From: Sapria himalayana
Taxonomy: Eukaryota; Streptophyta; Magnoliopsida; Malpighiales; Rafflesiaceae
Direction of reading: 5' to 3'
Length of the DNA stretch: 64,000 nt
Assembly (NCBI GenBank): GCA_029783825.1
Contig: JAREIK010001718.1
Span: 2,050,898 to 2,114,897 of the forward strand
Part shown: piece by piece, positions 34,230 through 46,799 of the stretch
Numbering within the stretch: position 1 is the stretch's first letter
Layout: each line of letters opens with the position of its first letter
Made by a program: the position numbers and the translations under genes
Notes under the pieces: generated by a model
The model's database searches: none
The model's input: the letters and a program-made list of their open reading frames with translations, nothing else
What the model was told of the DNA's origin: nothing

Positions 34230-36270
34230 AACTATTGAATATTTATAGTTATTTTGGTACTTTATGGTGATGTGTACACATGGATTTAAAAAAATGGATT
34301 GATTTCATAATGTTGGAGCTTTAGCAAGTTTTGATGAATAGTATGAAATCCATAAGTTTTTGGAAGTGTTTGACATAAGTGATAGACTAGTGAGTCCATC
34401 ATGGTTTTGACATCCATTCTAGATTGAAATTATATCTAATTAGTTGGGACAATCCTTGTACATCATGACCCTACCAACTTATTAGCATAATCCTTCTATT
34501 ATTCCAAACATTCTTAGTAGATTCATTATTTACATGGAGTGATAGGCATACTCATACCTATCTCATGAAATTTAAATGGCTATGATATTAATTCTATGTC
34601 ATAGTAACCAAGCACCCCACTGGTGCTCAAAGTCGCAGCCATGTCCAAACACCATGATTTTATCTTTAATATGGATTTGTAGTGGCTTATATTCATAGTA
34701 GTGGCTTTTGAGATACTATAAGTTATAAAAAATATTACTCTAGTACAGTTATTTCACAAGGCCATGACATTTATCCTCTAAGAGAAACATTGTCATGACT
34801 TGTATGTTTAAGCTAATTGCTAGTATTATGACATTTTTGAATCACCATAGTAACATGATAAATGAAAGAAGAGAAAGTTAATGTCGTGGCCACCCATTAA
34901 TGCAATGGATACTTGAAAGATATATGAAGAGAAAATTTTGTATCGTGGTCATTTCATAGTGCCATGGCCATGGGATACAAAAGACCTTCTTAGTGTTGTG
35001 GTATCATAGTGTTGTAGCCACATAATAATCAATGATATGGTGTATCATAAAACAATGGCTATATATCAATATGAGAAGCCTTTCACCAAGCCAATGCTAT
35101 TTCCTAGCATCAAAACCTTTAATTAAAGAAAAGAAGGAAAGCATATGTAGAAATGACCATTTTACAACACTATGACTTCATGTTACTAAGAGATTTGGCC
35201 CTAGTCATGATTGTTGAGTGCACTGTGACTTTGTTTTATAGAAAGATTGAAATGTAGTCCATAATCGTAGTCACTTCTTAGAGTCATGACCTCAAGCTTC
35301 GGAGATGGAAGCCGAACTTCTGACTTTCTTTTAAAAGTTATGACTTCCTACTTAGAGTAATATAAAATCATCTGGTATAAAAGTGAAATATAAAAAAATC
35401 AAAACGATCTCTCATTCTTCTCTCTTCCTTCATGTAATAAGCAAAGTCATGACAACTATAAATCCTAGAGAGAATTCACTCTCGCTAGGAGTTCCACAAG
35501 TAAGAAAGAGATGTGAGACTTATTGTAATCCCTTAAGTTGGGGTTACAATTCTCAAACTCTCATCTCTAAAGTAGATTTGAGAATTTGTATCAAATAACT
35601 TGGGTCTAGGATTTATGTAATTTGAATATATGTGATGTAAAATAATTTTTATTTAAGAATGAATGTGGTTGATTTATTTTGTGTTATAAATATTGATGGA
35701 TACTTGAACTATAATTTCAACTATTGATAGGTTTGTACAAGATTTTCAAAATGGACAATGATTTGTAAACCATCAGGCTCACTTATACATATAGTAGGAA
35801 GAAAGTTATAGCCCTTTCGACTATGATATGTGAGATAAACTTAAATATTAAAACCTAAAATTTGGGTACATTAATTATAATGAGTATAGTGCTTATGAAG
35901 CTAAAAGTACAGACTCTTTTACATGCCAATTCAATGTATATATCATAATAGAATTAGTTCTCAATTAAAATAATCATTACATAGAACATCCTCACAAGGA
36001 GTTCACAATTAAAATATCATTGAGGAGGAGGATGATAAGAAATCCTATAGGCATGTGCAAGTGTGTGGTGACTAGAGAGGTGATGACAAACCTTATGAGT
36101 TATTTTTACTCATATGATCCAACTAGTATACTTTGTAGGAAGCATATGTTAATTATGAGAGTTTGGAACTTATGAAGCCAAAAGTGTAAATACTTATAAA
36201 CCATATCATAGTGCTCAGGGGTTACATCTATTTTTGTTATGCATGGAATTGGTTCCAATATTTATCATAG
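34230..36270 (+). mobile_element. Athila-like element 4: 5' LTR
   Basis: Begins near GTATTCAAACTATTGAAT and continues with TAGTTATTTTGGTACTTTAT, CATAATGTTGGAGCTTTAGC, a TGACCCTACCAACTTATTAG block and CACCCCACTGGTGCTCAAAG. The same order appears at 39880-41890, 63515 to the window end, and inverted at 52850-53260, 45200-45920 and 60500-60650. The two plus-strand copies flanking gag are clearly diverged, which points to an old insertion. No target duplication was recognised. Confidence 0.65.
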
Positions 36271-36399
36271 TTAGAAAGAATTAGTTAATTCAAATTTCAA
36301 ATTTGAATTAAAAGTTAGGGAGAATTAGTGAAAGTCTTTCTCACAAAATTCTTTCCATTTCAAATTTCATCTCATTTAAGGAGTAGGATTAGTTAATTC

Positions 36400-38260
36400 A
36401 AGCAAGATATGCATGATAATTTATACAATAATTTTGATCATTTTAAATAGTTTATTGAGTAGATCTCTTCAAACCCAAAACTTCTACAATGGGTTGAACT
36501 ATATGAAGAAGTGCCTGATTGATGCAACTGTAAAAAAGTCAATTATAAATAAATTACTAGATGAGACATATCTTTTGTTTGAGGTGCTATCAAAATATAA
36601 CTATCAAACTCCAATGGATTGATCATTTGAAAGAAGACAAGTTGAAATATTGGAGTAGGATTGGTTCACCGGCATTGAAGCAAAGATGAAAGTTATTCTA
36701 AGGTAGCTTGATACCCAAAAAGAAAAAGAATAATATTTAGAGAAATTTCCATGTTAAATTATTATGAATTGGTAGAGGCAGACATCATTAACCAATTGTA
36801 AGAAGCCAACCAAATTCAAAACAAAGAGTATATATTTTACCCAACAATAATGTCTCACTGCATTATCACCCAAACATGAGAAATCAAATGAAATTTTTGT
36901 ATGAAGGCTATAGAGTGACTAAAAAATATTAGAAAATCTTCTGAAATATTGGAAATAATATGGTGAGCCACACTAATCAAGAAAGCTCAAGTTCTAATTA
37001 TCAACCATCATGAAAGGAAGAGAAGTCATGTTATGATGAAGGGATGCAAACTATTTTAATAGAGTTGAAAATGAAGAATGATGATTAAGATAATCAGATG
37101 GAGGTACTTGAAGTAAGGATGAATCAAATAAGTTCAATGATGAGAAATATTAAGCATCATCTGATACAATTAGCATTATCAATGAAGAAAAGAAGAACTG
37201 CCAAATGATACAGAAGCAAATCTAAAAAATTACTTCTCAATAATGCTTAGATGTGAAAAGTATTACAAAGATAATATGAATAGAAGAATTCTAGAACTTT
37301 TAGGGGTGATAAGTGATAGCCCCATTATATTACCAAAAGTTGTGGCTCTGGAGGTACTAATTTATTTGAACAAAAGGATTCTAGATTGTTTGGAGGTGAT
37401 AATATCATAACCTTCTCAAAAATTACAACTCATTTAAAAATGTTCCAAGAAGCCATGACTCCAACAAAAGAGAACAAAAGATATGATGGATATAATACTG
37501 AAGCACCTAACAAGCCCATGACTCTAAAAGAAGTGTAAGCCCAAGTTATACCTGAAGATAAGAAAAATGGAAATGAAGAAATAAAGCAAAAAATAAATAT
37601 TATTCAAAGCTATGGAGATGGAGAAATGAAGTAAAATGTAGCTAAGGATAAGTTTCTGGTGAATCTTTTGTTTCCTCAATGATTTATAAATGAAATATTA
37701 GATAAATATTTTGAGAAGTTTCACAATATAATTTGGAGGTTTGAAGTGAACATACCATTTGAAAAAGTACTTGCCCAAATGTTAAACTATATGTAATTTA
37801 TGAAGGATATAATGAGTAGTAAGATAAAGTTAGAGATGTATGGAATCATGAATATGACTAATAAGTATAGTATAATCATTTAAAAAAACTCCCAAAAAAA
37901 TTAAAGGACCACGAAAGCTTTATTAAATCTTGCACTATTAGGGATCACACTTTCAGAATGCATTGTGTGACTTAAGATCATGTGTTAACTAGAAGACACT
38001 ATCAATTACACAAAAATTGAATCTCAGAAAAATTACTTCATCTCTTTCACTCCAAATAGCACATCAGACTATCAAGGATCCAGATAGAATCATCAAAGAT
38101 GTATTGATCAAGGTGGATATACTTATTTTTTAGTAGATTTCAATGTATTGGATATGGAGAAAGATAACTATGAAACTATAATATTAGGATGATCATTTTT
38201 GGCCATGAGACAAGCCCGTATCAATATTATTTACAATGGCTTATGGAGTCTAGACAATAA
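36400..38260 (+). pseudogene. Athila-like gag-protease remnant, element 4
   Basis: Gag: QTQNFYNGLNYMKKCLIDAT, KKSIINKLLDETYLLFEVLS and KYNYQTPMD (36460-36620) match the Athila/Tat YNGL...IDA...G motif. Near 37190-37260 ELPNDTEANLKNYFSIMLRC matches LPSDTE.NP.....TLRSG. At 37660-37830 LFPQ, NEILDKYFEKFHNIIWRFEV, NIPFEKVLAQMLNYM and FMKDIMSSKIKLE match the end of gag. Then LPKKLKDHESFIKSCTIRDH leads into protease, with RIIKDVLIKVDI, VDFNVLDMEKDNYETIIL and SFLAMRQARINI at 38080-38215. The DLGAS-type protease active site is not legible. Numerous stops occur. No reverse transcriptase follows. Confidence 0.85.
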
Positions 38261-39870
38261 TGAAATGAGGTGTTAAAGAATCAATAATATTTTCTATACA
38301 ATAAAACAATAAAAAGTGAATTTCTAGTGGAAAGATTTTATAAAAGACTGATGGCTAGATGAAGATTAAGAATATGAAGTAGAAGAATAATTTTAGAGTT
38401 GTAATAGCAATGAAGACAAGAAATATAAAGAGGGAAAATTATATTGGAGCTGTGAAAATGAGAAAATAAAGGAAAATGATTATTATAAGGTCGCAACATT
38501 CATCAAAGTCGGGACCTTTAGAGAAGTCTTATGTTGACAACTCAAAGGAAGCTAAGACTTCAATAGAAAAAGACAATGCTAAGATAAAAAAATCATGGAG
38601 GAACCACTCAAAGGCAAGGTCAAAGCTATGCATAGTACCACAACTTTGATATTATAGAATAAAGATGGTCAATAATATATTGAAAGCAAGGCTGTGGTTG
38701 TATACATCACCATAATATTTGTTGGGCAATCACGCTTCCACGGGTAGTAAGATTAAGAAATAGAAAACAAAGAAAACATAGAAACAAGCAATATATATTC
38801 CCAATCCACAAGCATCCACGACAGAATCAAAATGAGAAATCAACATAGCAAATAACGTGGTTCGCTAGTCGCTCAGTACGACTAGCTACATCCACCAAAA
38901 AATGCTTATGCGTTACAGATTAAAACCAAGAAATAACATCTTACAGTATGCAGCACGGAACAGTCGCGAAATCGCGTAGAGAGAGAGGAGAACAAAGATA
39001 AACAGTTCAACCGGGTCAAAAACAGCCGCCGAAAAATAAATACAAATCATTTTATACAAAAAAATAAACAGTTCAGCGGGACCTCCGTTATTGTGCTACT
39101 GTTGCATCCCCGAGCTTTTAATATTCCTTTCCTGTACTTACATGAAAATATTAAAATTGATTATTAAGTTAAAAACAAATTACGTATACAGCAATATTAG
39201 TGGTACAAAAGAAAACTGACCAAAGAAAATGGATACAAAATGAAATTCTTTATTTTCATTTTTTATCCCCGACACCATGACTTTGGGGATATAGAATGAA
39301 ATTGTCCATCAAAATCTTAAATAGTAAGCTATGGCTATGCATAGACTCATGAATTTGGAGTTTCATGGCAATAAGGTCTAGGAAAATCTTAAAGGCAAAG
39401 CCATAGTCATACTCGATGCTACAACTTTGAAGATTCATGAAGAAAATGGACAAATCAATATGGAAAGAACTATGAAATTTACTAATGTCATGGCATACAA
39501 TGATGAGACAACCCAAGAGTAGCTAAAGCTAGCCTGAAAGAAGAAACAATTAAATAGAATGTAAAACAATATAGTGAGAAGGTAAGATGGACATTAGAGA
39601 TCTCTAATAGAGAAAAAAAAGATTTTGATGGTCTAGCTACAAATATTAAACGTAGCACTTCTTGAGATGCAACCCAATAAATCTTTTTTCATATGTATGA
39701 TGTAATAAACATCTATCCACAAAATAAATGAATATAAATATTTAATGACACACAAGTATAATCACACAACTCAAACCTCACCATGACTATTAACATGTCC
39801 ACTTGAAGACTCTGTCATGAAGGGGGAAGTTATTACTCGAAGATGAATTTTTTTTTGTGTTGGAGTTTGT
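38261..39870 (+). mobile_element. Athila-like element 4: post-protease region to polypurine tract
   Basis: After protease the sequence holds related blocks, AAGGCAAGGTCAAAGCTATG (about 38610) and AAAGGCAAAGCCATAGTCAT (about 39390), with a solo LTR inserted between them. At 39652-39676 GTAGCACTTCTTGAGATGCA then ACCCA resembles the short conserved stretch found after pol in Athila elements. A purine run GAAGGGGGAAG at 39819-39829 is a good polypurine tract just before the 3' LTR. Reverse transcriptase, RNase H and integrase are absent from the whole internal region. Confidence 0.65.
38720..39193 (+). mobile_element. Solo LTR A, 474 bp
   Basis: Begins TGTTGGGCAATCACG and ends TATACAGCA. A perfect 5-bp target duplication ATATT flanks it (38715-38719 and 39194-39198). 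A related copy sits inverted at 59673-60243. It contains AATAACGTGGTTCGCTAGTC and ACTAGCTACATCCACC, a wording common in one class of plant LTRs, but I cannot fix the superfamily. It is shorter than copy B because of an internal deletion. Confidence 0.88.
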
Positions 39871-39879
39871 TTGGTGTAG

Positions 39880-41890
39880 AAACTATCGAACTTTCATAGT
39901 TATTTTAGTACTTTATGGTATTGTGTAGACATTGAATGAGAGAAATTTGTTAGAGGTATTTAGTAGAAAAGGTAGAATAATGATCATTGCATTATTTTGG
40001 TTTCTATTCTTGATCAAAACTATATCTAATTGGTCATGACAATCTTTTTGTACCTTGATCCTACCAACTCATTTGCATAATCCTTCCAGTATCCGACATA
40101 TTCTTAGTGGCTACATTATTATCATGGAGGCAAATTCATACTTATTTCATGAAATTTAAATGTCGATGATATTAATTCTGTCTCGGCAATCAAGTATCCC
40201 ACTAGTGCTCAAGATCATGACTAAGTCCAGACACTATAACTTTATCTTTAATATAGCTTTGTAGTTTCAACTCAGAGGTGCAACTTCTTTACAAAGTCAT
40301 GACTTTTGAGGTACAAAAAGTTATAAAGTCGAAACTACGTAGGCCAAATGGATGACTATTATTCAAAGCCATAACTTTTGGGATACTAAACATTATAAAG
40401 GATATTACTTGAATATGATCATTTTCCAAGGCTATTATCCATCTTAAAATAATAGAGTCTTGACTTTTATGGTCAAGCTATTCAGTGTCATAGTATTCTT
40501 GTAATGTAATAATAACATAATATAAGAGAGAAGAAAAGGCCAGTATTATAATCACCCATAGTATTATGGATAATTGAAGCCATATGAAGAAAAAATTTTG
40601 TGTCATGGTCATTTATCAATATTACACCTATAGGATTCACAATACCTTCCTAGTGCTCCAGCTTTATCTTAATGTCACTACCATATATTAAAATGAGAAG
40701 CCCTTCATCACATTGCAGTTATTTTCTAGCACTATAGCCCTTTTATTAAAGAAAAGAAGGTAAACACACAAAATCATGGCCACTTCACATCGCCTTATTA
40801 ACACGACTTTGTGTTATACAAAGATTAGGATGCTGCCTAGAGTCATGATCACTTCCCTAAAGTTATGGACTCGAGCTTAAGAGGTGAAGGCAAAATTTAA
40901 AACTTTCTTTTAAAAATTATGACTTTCTACTTGGAGTAGAGTAAAAATATCTGAAAATAAAAGCAAAATATAGAGAAATTCAATAAGTCTCTCTTATTCA
41001 TCTTCCTCTTGCTCCACACAATAAGTAAAGCAATGACAACTAATATAACCTAGGATAAGTTTTTCTCTCTCTAAGAGTTCCACAAGAAAGTAAGGAATGT
41101 TAGACTTATTACAATCCCTATAGTTGGGAAGCATGACTCACAAACTTTCATCTCTAGGGTAGATTCAGAAATTATTATCAAAGTAACATGGATCTAAGGT
41201 TTTTTAATTTGAATATATGTGATGTGAAATAGTTTCTATTTAAGAATAAATGTGTTTGAGTTATTTTATGTTATTAATATTGATGGATGATGAATAATAT
41301 AACTTGAACTAGGGTTTTAACTATTTGTAGGGTTATGCAAGGCTATTGTAGTGAGAGATGATAGGTAAACCATGAGATTTACTTTTATATAAAGTAAGAA
41401 GGAAGTGACAATCCTTATGACTGTGAAGCATAAAATAAACCTATATGTTAATACCTAAACTTTGAGTATGTTAATTTTCGCAAGTATAATGCTTATGATG
41501 CTGAAAGTGCAAATACTTTTGCATCTCAATCCATTATATATATCTTAAAATAACTAGTTCTTAATTGGGATAGATATTATATAAAACATTCTCTTAGTGG
41601 GTTAACCTTTAGTATGAAAGTCACATCATCATCGAGAAGAATGATGGTAGGAAAACTTTGAGACATATGCAAGCATGTGGTGACTAATAAGGATGTGGTG
41701 CTAGCCCTTACAAGTTTTTTTTTTCTAATATGGTTCCCACTTGTGAACTTTGATGGAAGAATACATTAATTGTGTGAGTATGTTTGTTTAATACAAAGCT
41801 AAAATTATAAATACTTTTAAATCATATCAATCTTTAGTCTTTATGACACATGAATTTAGAGAAAAAGAGTGTGCATATGAAACAACCATC
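39880..41890 (+). mobile_element. Athila-like element 4: 3' LTR
   Basis: Starts just after the polypurine tract (TGTTGGAGTTTGTTTGGTG, AAACTATCGAACTTTCATAG) and repeats the block order of 34230-36270, ending near 41890. There the sequence changes to minus-strand gag of another copy. The end corresponding to the shared R-type block seen in the minus-strand copies is missing. Confidence 0.65.
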
Positions 41891-42049
41891 AAGGATAGTT
41901 GACATATTTTTTTAAAAGATGTAATTTTTAATCTTACCCAACATTCTACAACTCACTTTCATAGTCTCCATATTAAAAATTCTTGTGATTTTTAAGGTTT
42001 GGATGGTAATATATTAGGATATTATTGTTGGATTGAAATACATACCTTT

Positions 42050-42760
42050 TTCCTTGCATTCCATTGGTTTCCTCCATTTGATAAATGAGATCCAAGTCCA
42101 CCATTTCATTTGGATCCAAAATAGTAATTTCTCTTGATCCTCTTTTTTTTTCTTTTTGGTGTTGAGCTTCTTTAGGAGAGCTCCTATTTTTACTTCAATT
42201 ATAGTGAACTTATCTAACTCTAATAGTCTAGCTTATCTTCTCCAGAAAATGATTTGTTTGAGTTTGGTAGCCATTCTTTACTAGCTTCTAAACTAAGTAT
42301 CATGTTTCCTTTGAAGATTTATTTACAATCAAACCTCTCGTGACCTCATCAATTATGCACCTCATCATATAATTAAGCTAATTTTAGAAATCTTAAGCTT
42401 AGAATCATAATTCGAACCCACATTGAGGGCGCTTCCTCAATAACTTTTTAAATGATTTCAAGCATCATATAGAGTCTTTGACTCATCTTATTAGAACTAG
42501 TTTATCTCACTTTGAAATTTAGAAGTAATTTGAGAATGTCCTTACTAGTTCATCTTAACTCTCAATGAATTTTTGAGATAAGTACTCAAACCAAACTTTA
42601 TACATTATATTTAAATGAGAATAAGAATAGACATAACCTTATAATATCATGACAATTCTAATTATTTTTACCATATCACATAGCTCCAAAAATATAGTGA
42701 CATAATATTTAGAATCCTATGAAACTCTTAAGCTATACTACTACTATTAAATAATCACTA
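42050..42760 (-). pseudogene. Athila-like gag fragment, element 2
   Basis: On the minus strand, KSFKKLLRKRPQCGFEL, then LNYMMRCIIDEVTRGLIVNK and SSKET (42480-42310) match the LLRKCPHHG and GLN...IDAA.GG segments of Athila/Tat gag. Upstream blocks near 42540-42700 match less clearly. It is cut at the low side by the plus-strand LTR ending near 41890, and protease is missing. Confidence 0.72.
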
Positions 42761-43254
42761 TAAAAATTGACTTCAACTAGAAATATTTTACTTCTATTTG
42801 TTGCATCCGAATACATAAATAACCATCCATCATCATGGACTACCAATACTCTTTGAATGTGTGGTGGTGGATGGATTATTGGATAACTTGCCTAATTTCA
42901 CCTTGAAGCTCTCTGTTACCATCAATCAATTCCATAAGTTCTTTGTTAGCTTTTTGTTTTGAAATTCTTTTTATATTTTTTTTAATTTCTGATTCTAGAA
43001 GAGTTAGGTCAGTCTTATAACTTTAGCTCATATAAGGGTGCTACAAAAACATGAAGAAAGATAGAAGTAAAATATCAAATACCGCTATCCACCTTTTCAA
43101 ACAAGATAATAAAACTAGATATTAGATTCATAAAGATTAATCAAAAGTAATGCTATATAAACTATTAAAAAATAAATTATCATTTCTTAAGGATAATTAT
43201 ATCAACATGTTGACTAACGAAACTAAATAATTCTTGAAATTGGGATCAAAATTT

Positions 43255-45920
43255 TTTGCAACTTTATTATGCTGGCAAATTTAATTAGTTAGGTAATGTC
43301 CTAAAAAATTATTAGAAAAAGTATATTATCAATAAAAATATGAAATTATAAAGGCCATACAAGTAGCAAAGAAAAATTTTGTCTATGTATTAATCTCATA
43401 GAGATTGTATCAGTAGTTTTTTAAATCAATAGTGAAATAACTCAATTCTAATAAAATAGATATTTCAGATTATGATAAAATCTTAGATCCATGAAAGTGT
43501 TCATTTAATTTATATGATATATATTCAAAAGTTTGAATTAGATTGGTTTGAATACATAATGAATGTTAGTTTATTATGCAATGACTCTTTTTCCTAGTAA
43601 TATACGAAGTATTTATCACCATTGAGTCCATCCCAAATAATGGTTCGCTCAAAGTTGTCCTCTTTCCACTTTAACATTAAAACAATAAATAATCTCTACT
43701 CGAGAGTCATTCACAAGTTCATACCTTTTAGGCATATTTTCAATTGTCTTTGATAGTTTATTCATATGTAAACTTTTGTTCTATAGCCTCAAGTATCATA
43801 AAAAATTATAATTTATGTGGTTTGTAAGTATCTTCACTTTTGACTTTGTAAGCACCATACTCACACAATTAACATATACTTCTCTCAATTTTCACTTGTA
43901 GGAACTATATGAGTGAAATTAACTCAAAAATTTATCACTACCTTATCATTCACAATATACTCATGCATGTCTCAAAAATTATCTCTTACCATTCTCCTTG
44001 GTATTGATGTGACTCTCACACAAAAGTTCAAACTCTTAGAAGAATATTCTATATAATGTCAATCTCAATCAAGAATCAATTATTCTAATACAAGTATAAT
44101 GAATTAACATATAAAATCTTTCATGCTTTTAGCTTTGTAAGCACCATATTCATAATAATTAACATCCTCAAATTTTTAATTTTAACATATCGGTTTATCT
44201 TGCATATCATGGTTGGAAGAGCTATTATTTTCTTCATACCATGAACATGAGTGAGCCTCATAGTTTAACTATCATTCTCCACCATGAAAACTCAAAAAAA
44301 GCCTCTAATAGTCAAATCCCTAATTCTAATTCTAGTTAATCACTCATCCAACAAAATTCTATAACACAACATAAATAAAAATATATTTATTAATATAAAA
44401 ACCAAGTATACATCACATAAATATTATTATATAAAACCTAGACCACACACTATTTTGATATAAATTTTCAATATATCCTAAAGAGAAAGGATTTGAGAAT
44501 TATGCCTCCCAACTCTAGAGTTTATCTCATATCTTGTGTCCATGCTTCCTTGTGGAGTTTCTATGGAGTAGAAAAATTACCTCTAGCATTTAATTGTTGT
44601 GCTTTGGCGTTTGCTTGGTGCATGGAAATTGAAGAAAAAAAAGATTGGAGATATTTTCTTAATTTTCCTCTCTTCCTTTTTTATACTTGAATATTTTTGC
44701 ATCACTCTATGTAGAATGTCGTGGTTTTTAGAAGAAATCCATAATATTGGTCTTCCTCATATGAGCTCAAGATTATAACTCTAGAAAGTAGCCACCATTA
44801 TGGAATGTATCTCAATCTTTCTATAACAGAAATCCATATTAATGAAAATATTTTTAACTCAGGCCTAATGTCTATGTAACACAAAGTCATGATATAAAAA
44901 ATGGCTATATCTTCAGCATTTTTCTCTCTCATCCATCACACGGTAATGGCACAAGGAATGATCATGGCATTGGAATTAGTCTCTCATGTGCATAATATAG
45001 TCATGGCATGATGTATTGCTATAACTTTGGCATTGGTCTCACTTAATCATCATACAGTTACAACATTTGAAATGACTATGCCATTAGGAATCATCTCTCA
45101 TGTACATCATATGGCCATGATACTAAGAAATACTATAGTGAAAGAATGGTTATTCTTTTGTCTTGAGTGGTTATGGCAGTGGGAATGACTATAGCACTAG
45201 CCTTAAATTTTCTCATATATTTTATGGCCATGGAACTTCAAAAATGATATGGAACTATAAATTAGTATGAACTTAAAAGTCATTGCATTGACTTCTCTTA
45301 AGGACAAGAATTGCAGCCTTAAAGAATAGTCATACTCAAGTAAATGCCTTCGTAACATTTCGTGTCAAACAATCATGGTTCATAAAAATTGTATTGAGTT
45401 TGGACTGGGTAGTTTTGACTTTATAACTTTCTATAACTGAAATATCATGGGTTTGCAAAAAGATTATAGCTCTAACTTGAGATTACAAAGCCTAATTAAA
45501 GATAAAATCATAGTATTAGAAAGTTTCATATCATAATTGTTTAATTAATATGAGATAAATATGGATGTGACTCTATAATATTATAATAGCCACATAGAAT
45601 ATGTTGTAAAATTAAAGGATTATACTAACAAGGTGGTAGAGTGATGACATACAAAGATCACCATGATCAATTAGGTAGAATTTTGCCTAAAATTAAATAC
45701 CAAAACTATATGACGCTCCATAATATATTCATTAGATAAACATCTCTATAAACTTATTGATTCCATCACTATTCATCAAAATCCATCAAAATTGAAAAGC
45801 TATCAAATTGATCCGTTTTTTTCTCATTCGCATTGTTACATATCATTTGAAAATACCAAAATACTCAATAATATTTGATAATTTGAATACTAAAACATGC
45901 ATCTAGCTTTTTTTAGTTAT
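43255..45920 (-). mobile_element. Athila-like element 2: 5' LTR
   Basis: Lies just upstream of the gag fragment on the minus strand. The low end carries the shared end block (CAACTTTATTATGCTGGCAA, TTAATCTCATAGAGATTGTA) and is closest to the copy at 56515. Middle blocks (ACTTTTGACTTTGTAAGCAC, CACCATACTCACACAATTAA) and the upper end near 45900 (TTTGAATACTAAAACATGC) match the other LTR copies in order. The 65-residue open frame at 44493-44690 (+) lies inside it and is not a gene. Confidence 0.65.
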
Positions 45921-46799
45921 TTTTTTGATTATTGAGACTGTGTTATTATTATTGAATATGAATAAATTATTATTAGCATGCGAGCATTCTGGTATTTTCA
46001 ATTATCTCCTAGGTTGAAGCATCTAGTTTAGATATTTTTGGACTTTCTAGGCACCTAGGTTGAAGCATGAAAGTACACATGATTTAATTTATTTCGAGTT
46101 ATTTTTTTCTAGTATAAAATAATTAAAATACAATTATCTCCGACTCAAAACTCTATAAATACTAAACTAAAAAATGGAAAAATAGTGAATATTATGAAAA
46201 TGATATAGATCTTGACATGGGTAAGGACAATTTGACTAAAAGGTTTTGAGACTAGGTTATCTCCCATTCATAGGTTGGTCCCAACTCCTATGCCTAAAAA
46301 CCCTATGAACAAATAAATATGTGTAGCATGAATCCTTTTTAAGATAATTAAAAATAAATAATTATATGGGCATCAAAAAAGATTGGTTACAATAAATATA
46401 TTGTACAAATTATATACTTATATGAGTAATAGTGTCATTGGGGGAAACATGTGAAATAATTCACCCAAAAACATGTTATATTAGATCCTAGGCAAACCCA
46501 ACTAAGTTTGAATAGTGGGATCTTCAAATATGCATAAATTTCAAATTTAATGACATTTCCCCCCACACCCAACCACCACCCCCCCCCCCCCCCCCCCCCT
46601 ATTTACCTTCATGAGTTTGTAGGGGAATGCATGATGACTTAGTTCATTGCAAGCATAAGTCTTCATATTAAATTTTTTGAAGACCATAAAATTACTTCAT
46701 ATAATGCACTAATACATCCAACCCCCTTATAAGATCCCTATGTTAACTAATATGAATTAGGTAATAAAAAACTATAAAATAAAAAAAAAGTAATAAATG
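45921..46799. other. Interval upstream of the hAT pseudogene, with C21 run
   Basis: No clear coding region was seen. It includes a local duplication of CTAGGTTGAAGCAT (about 46009 and 46049) and a run of 21 C at 46579-46599 preceded by CCACACCCAACCACCA. The N-terminal BED finger expected of a hAT transposase could lie here but was not legible. Confidence 0.5.
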
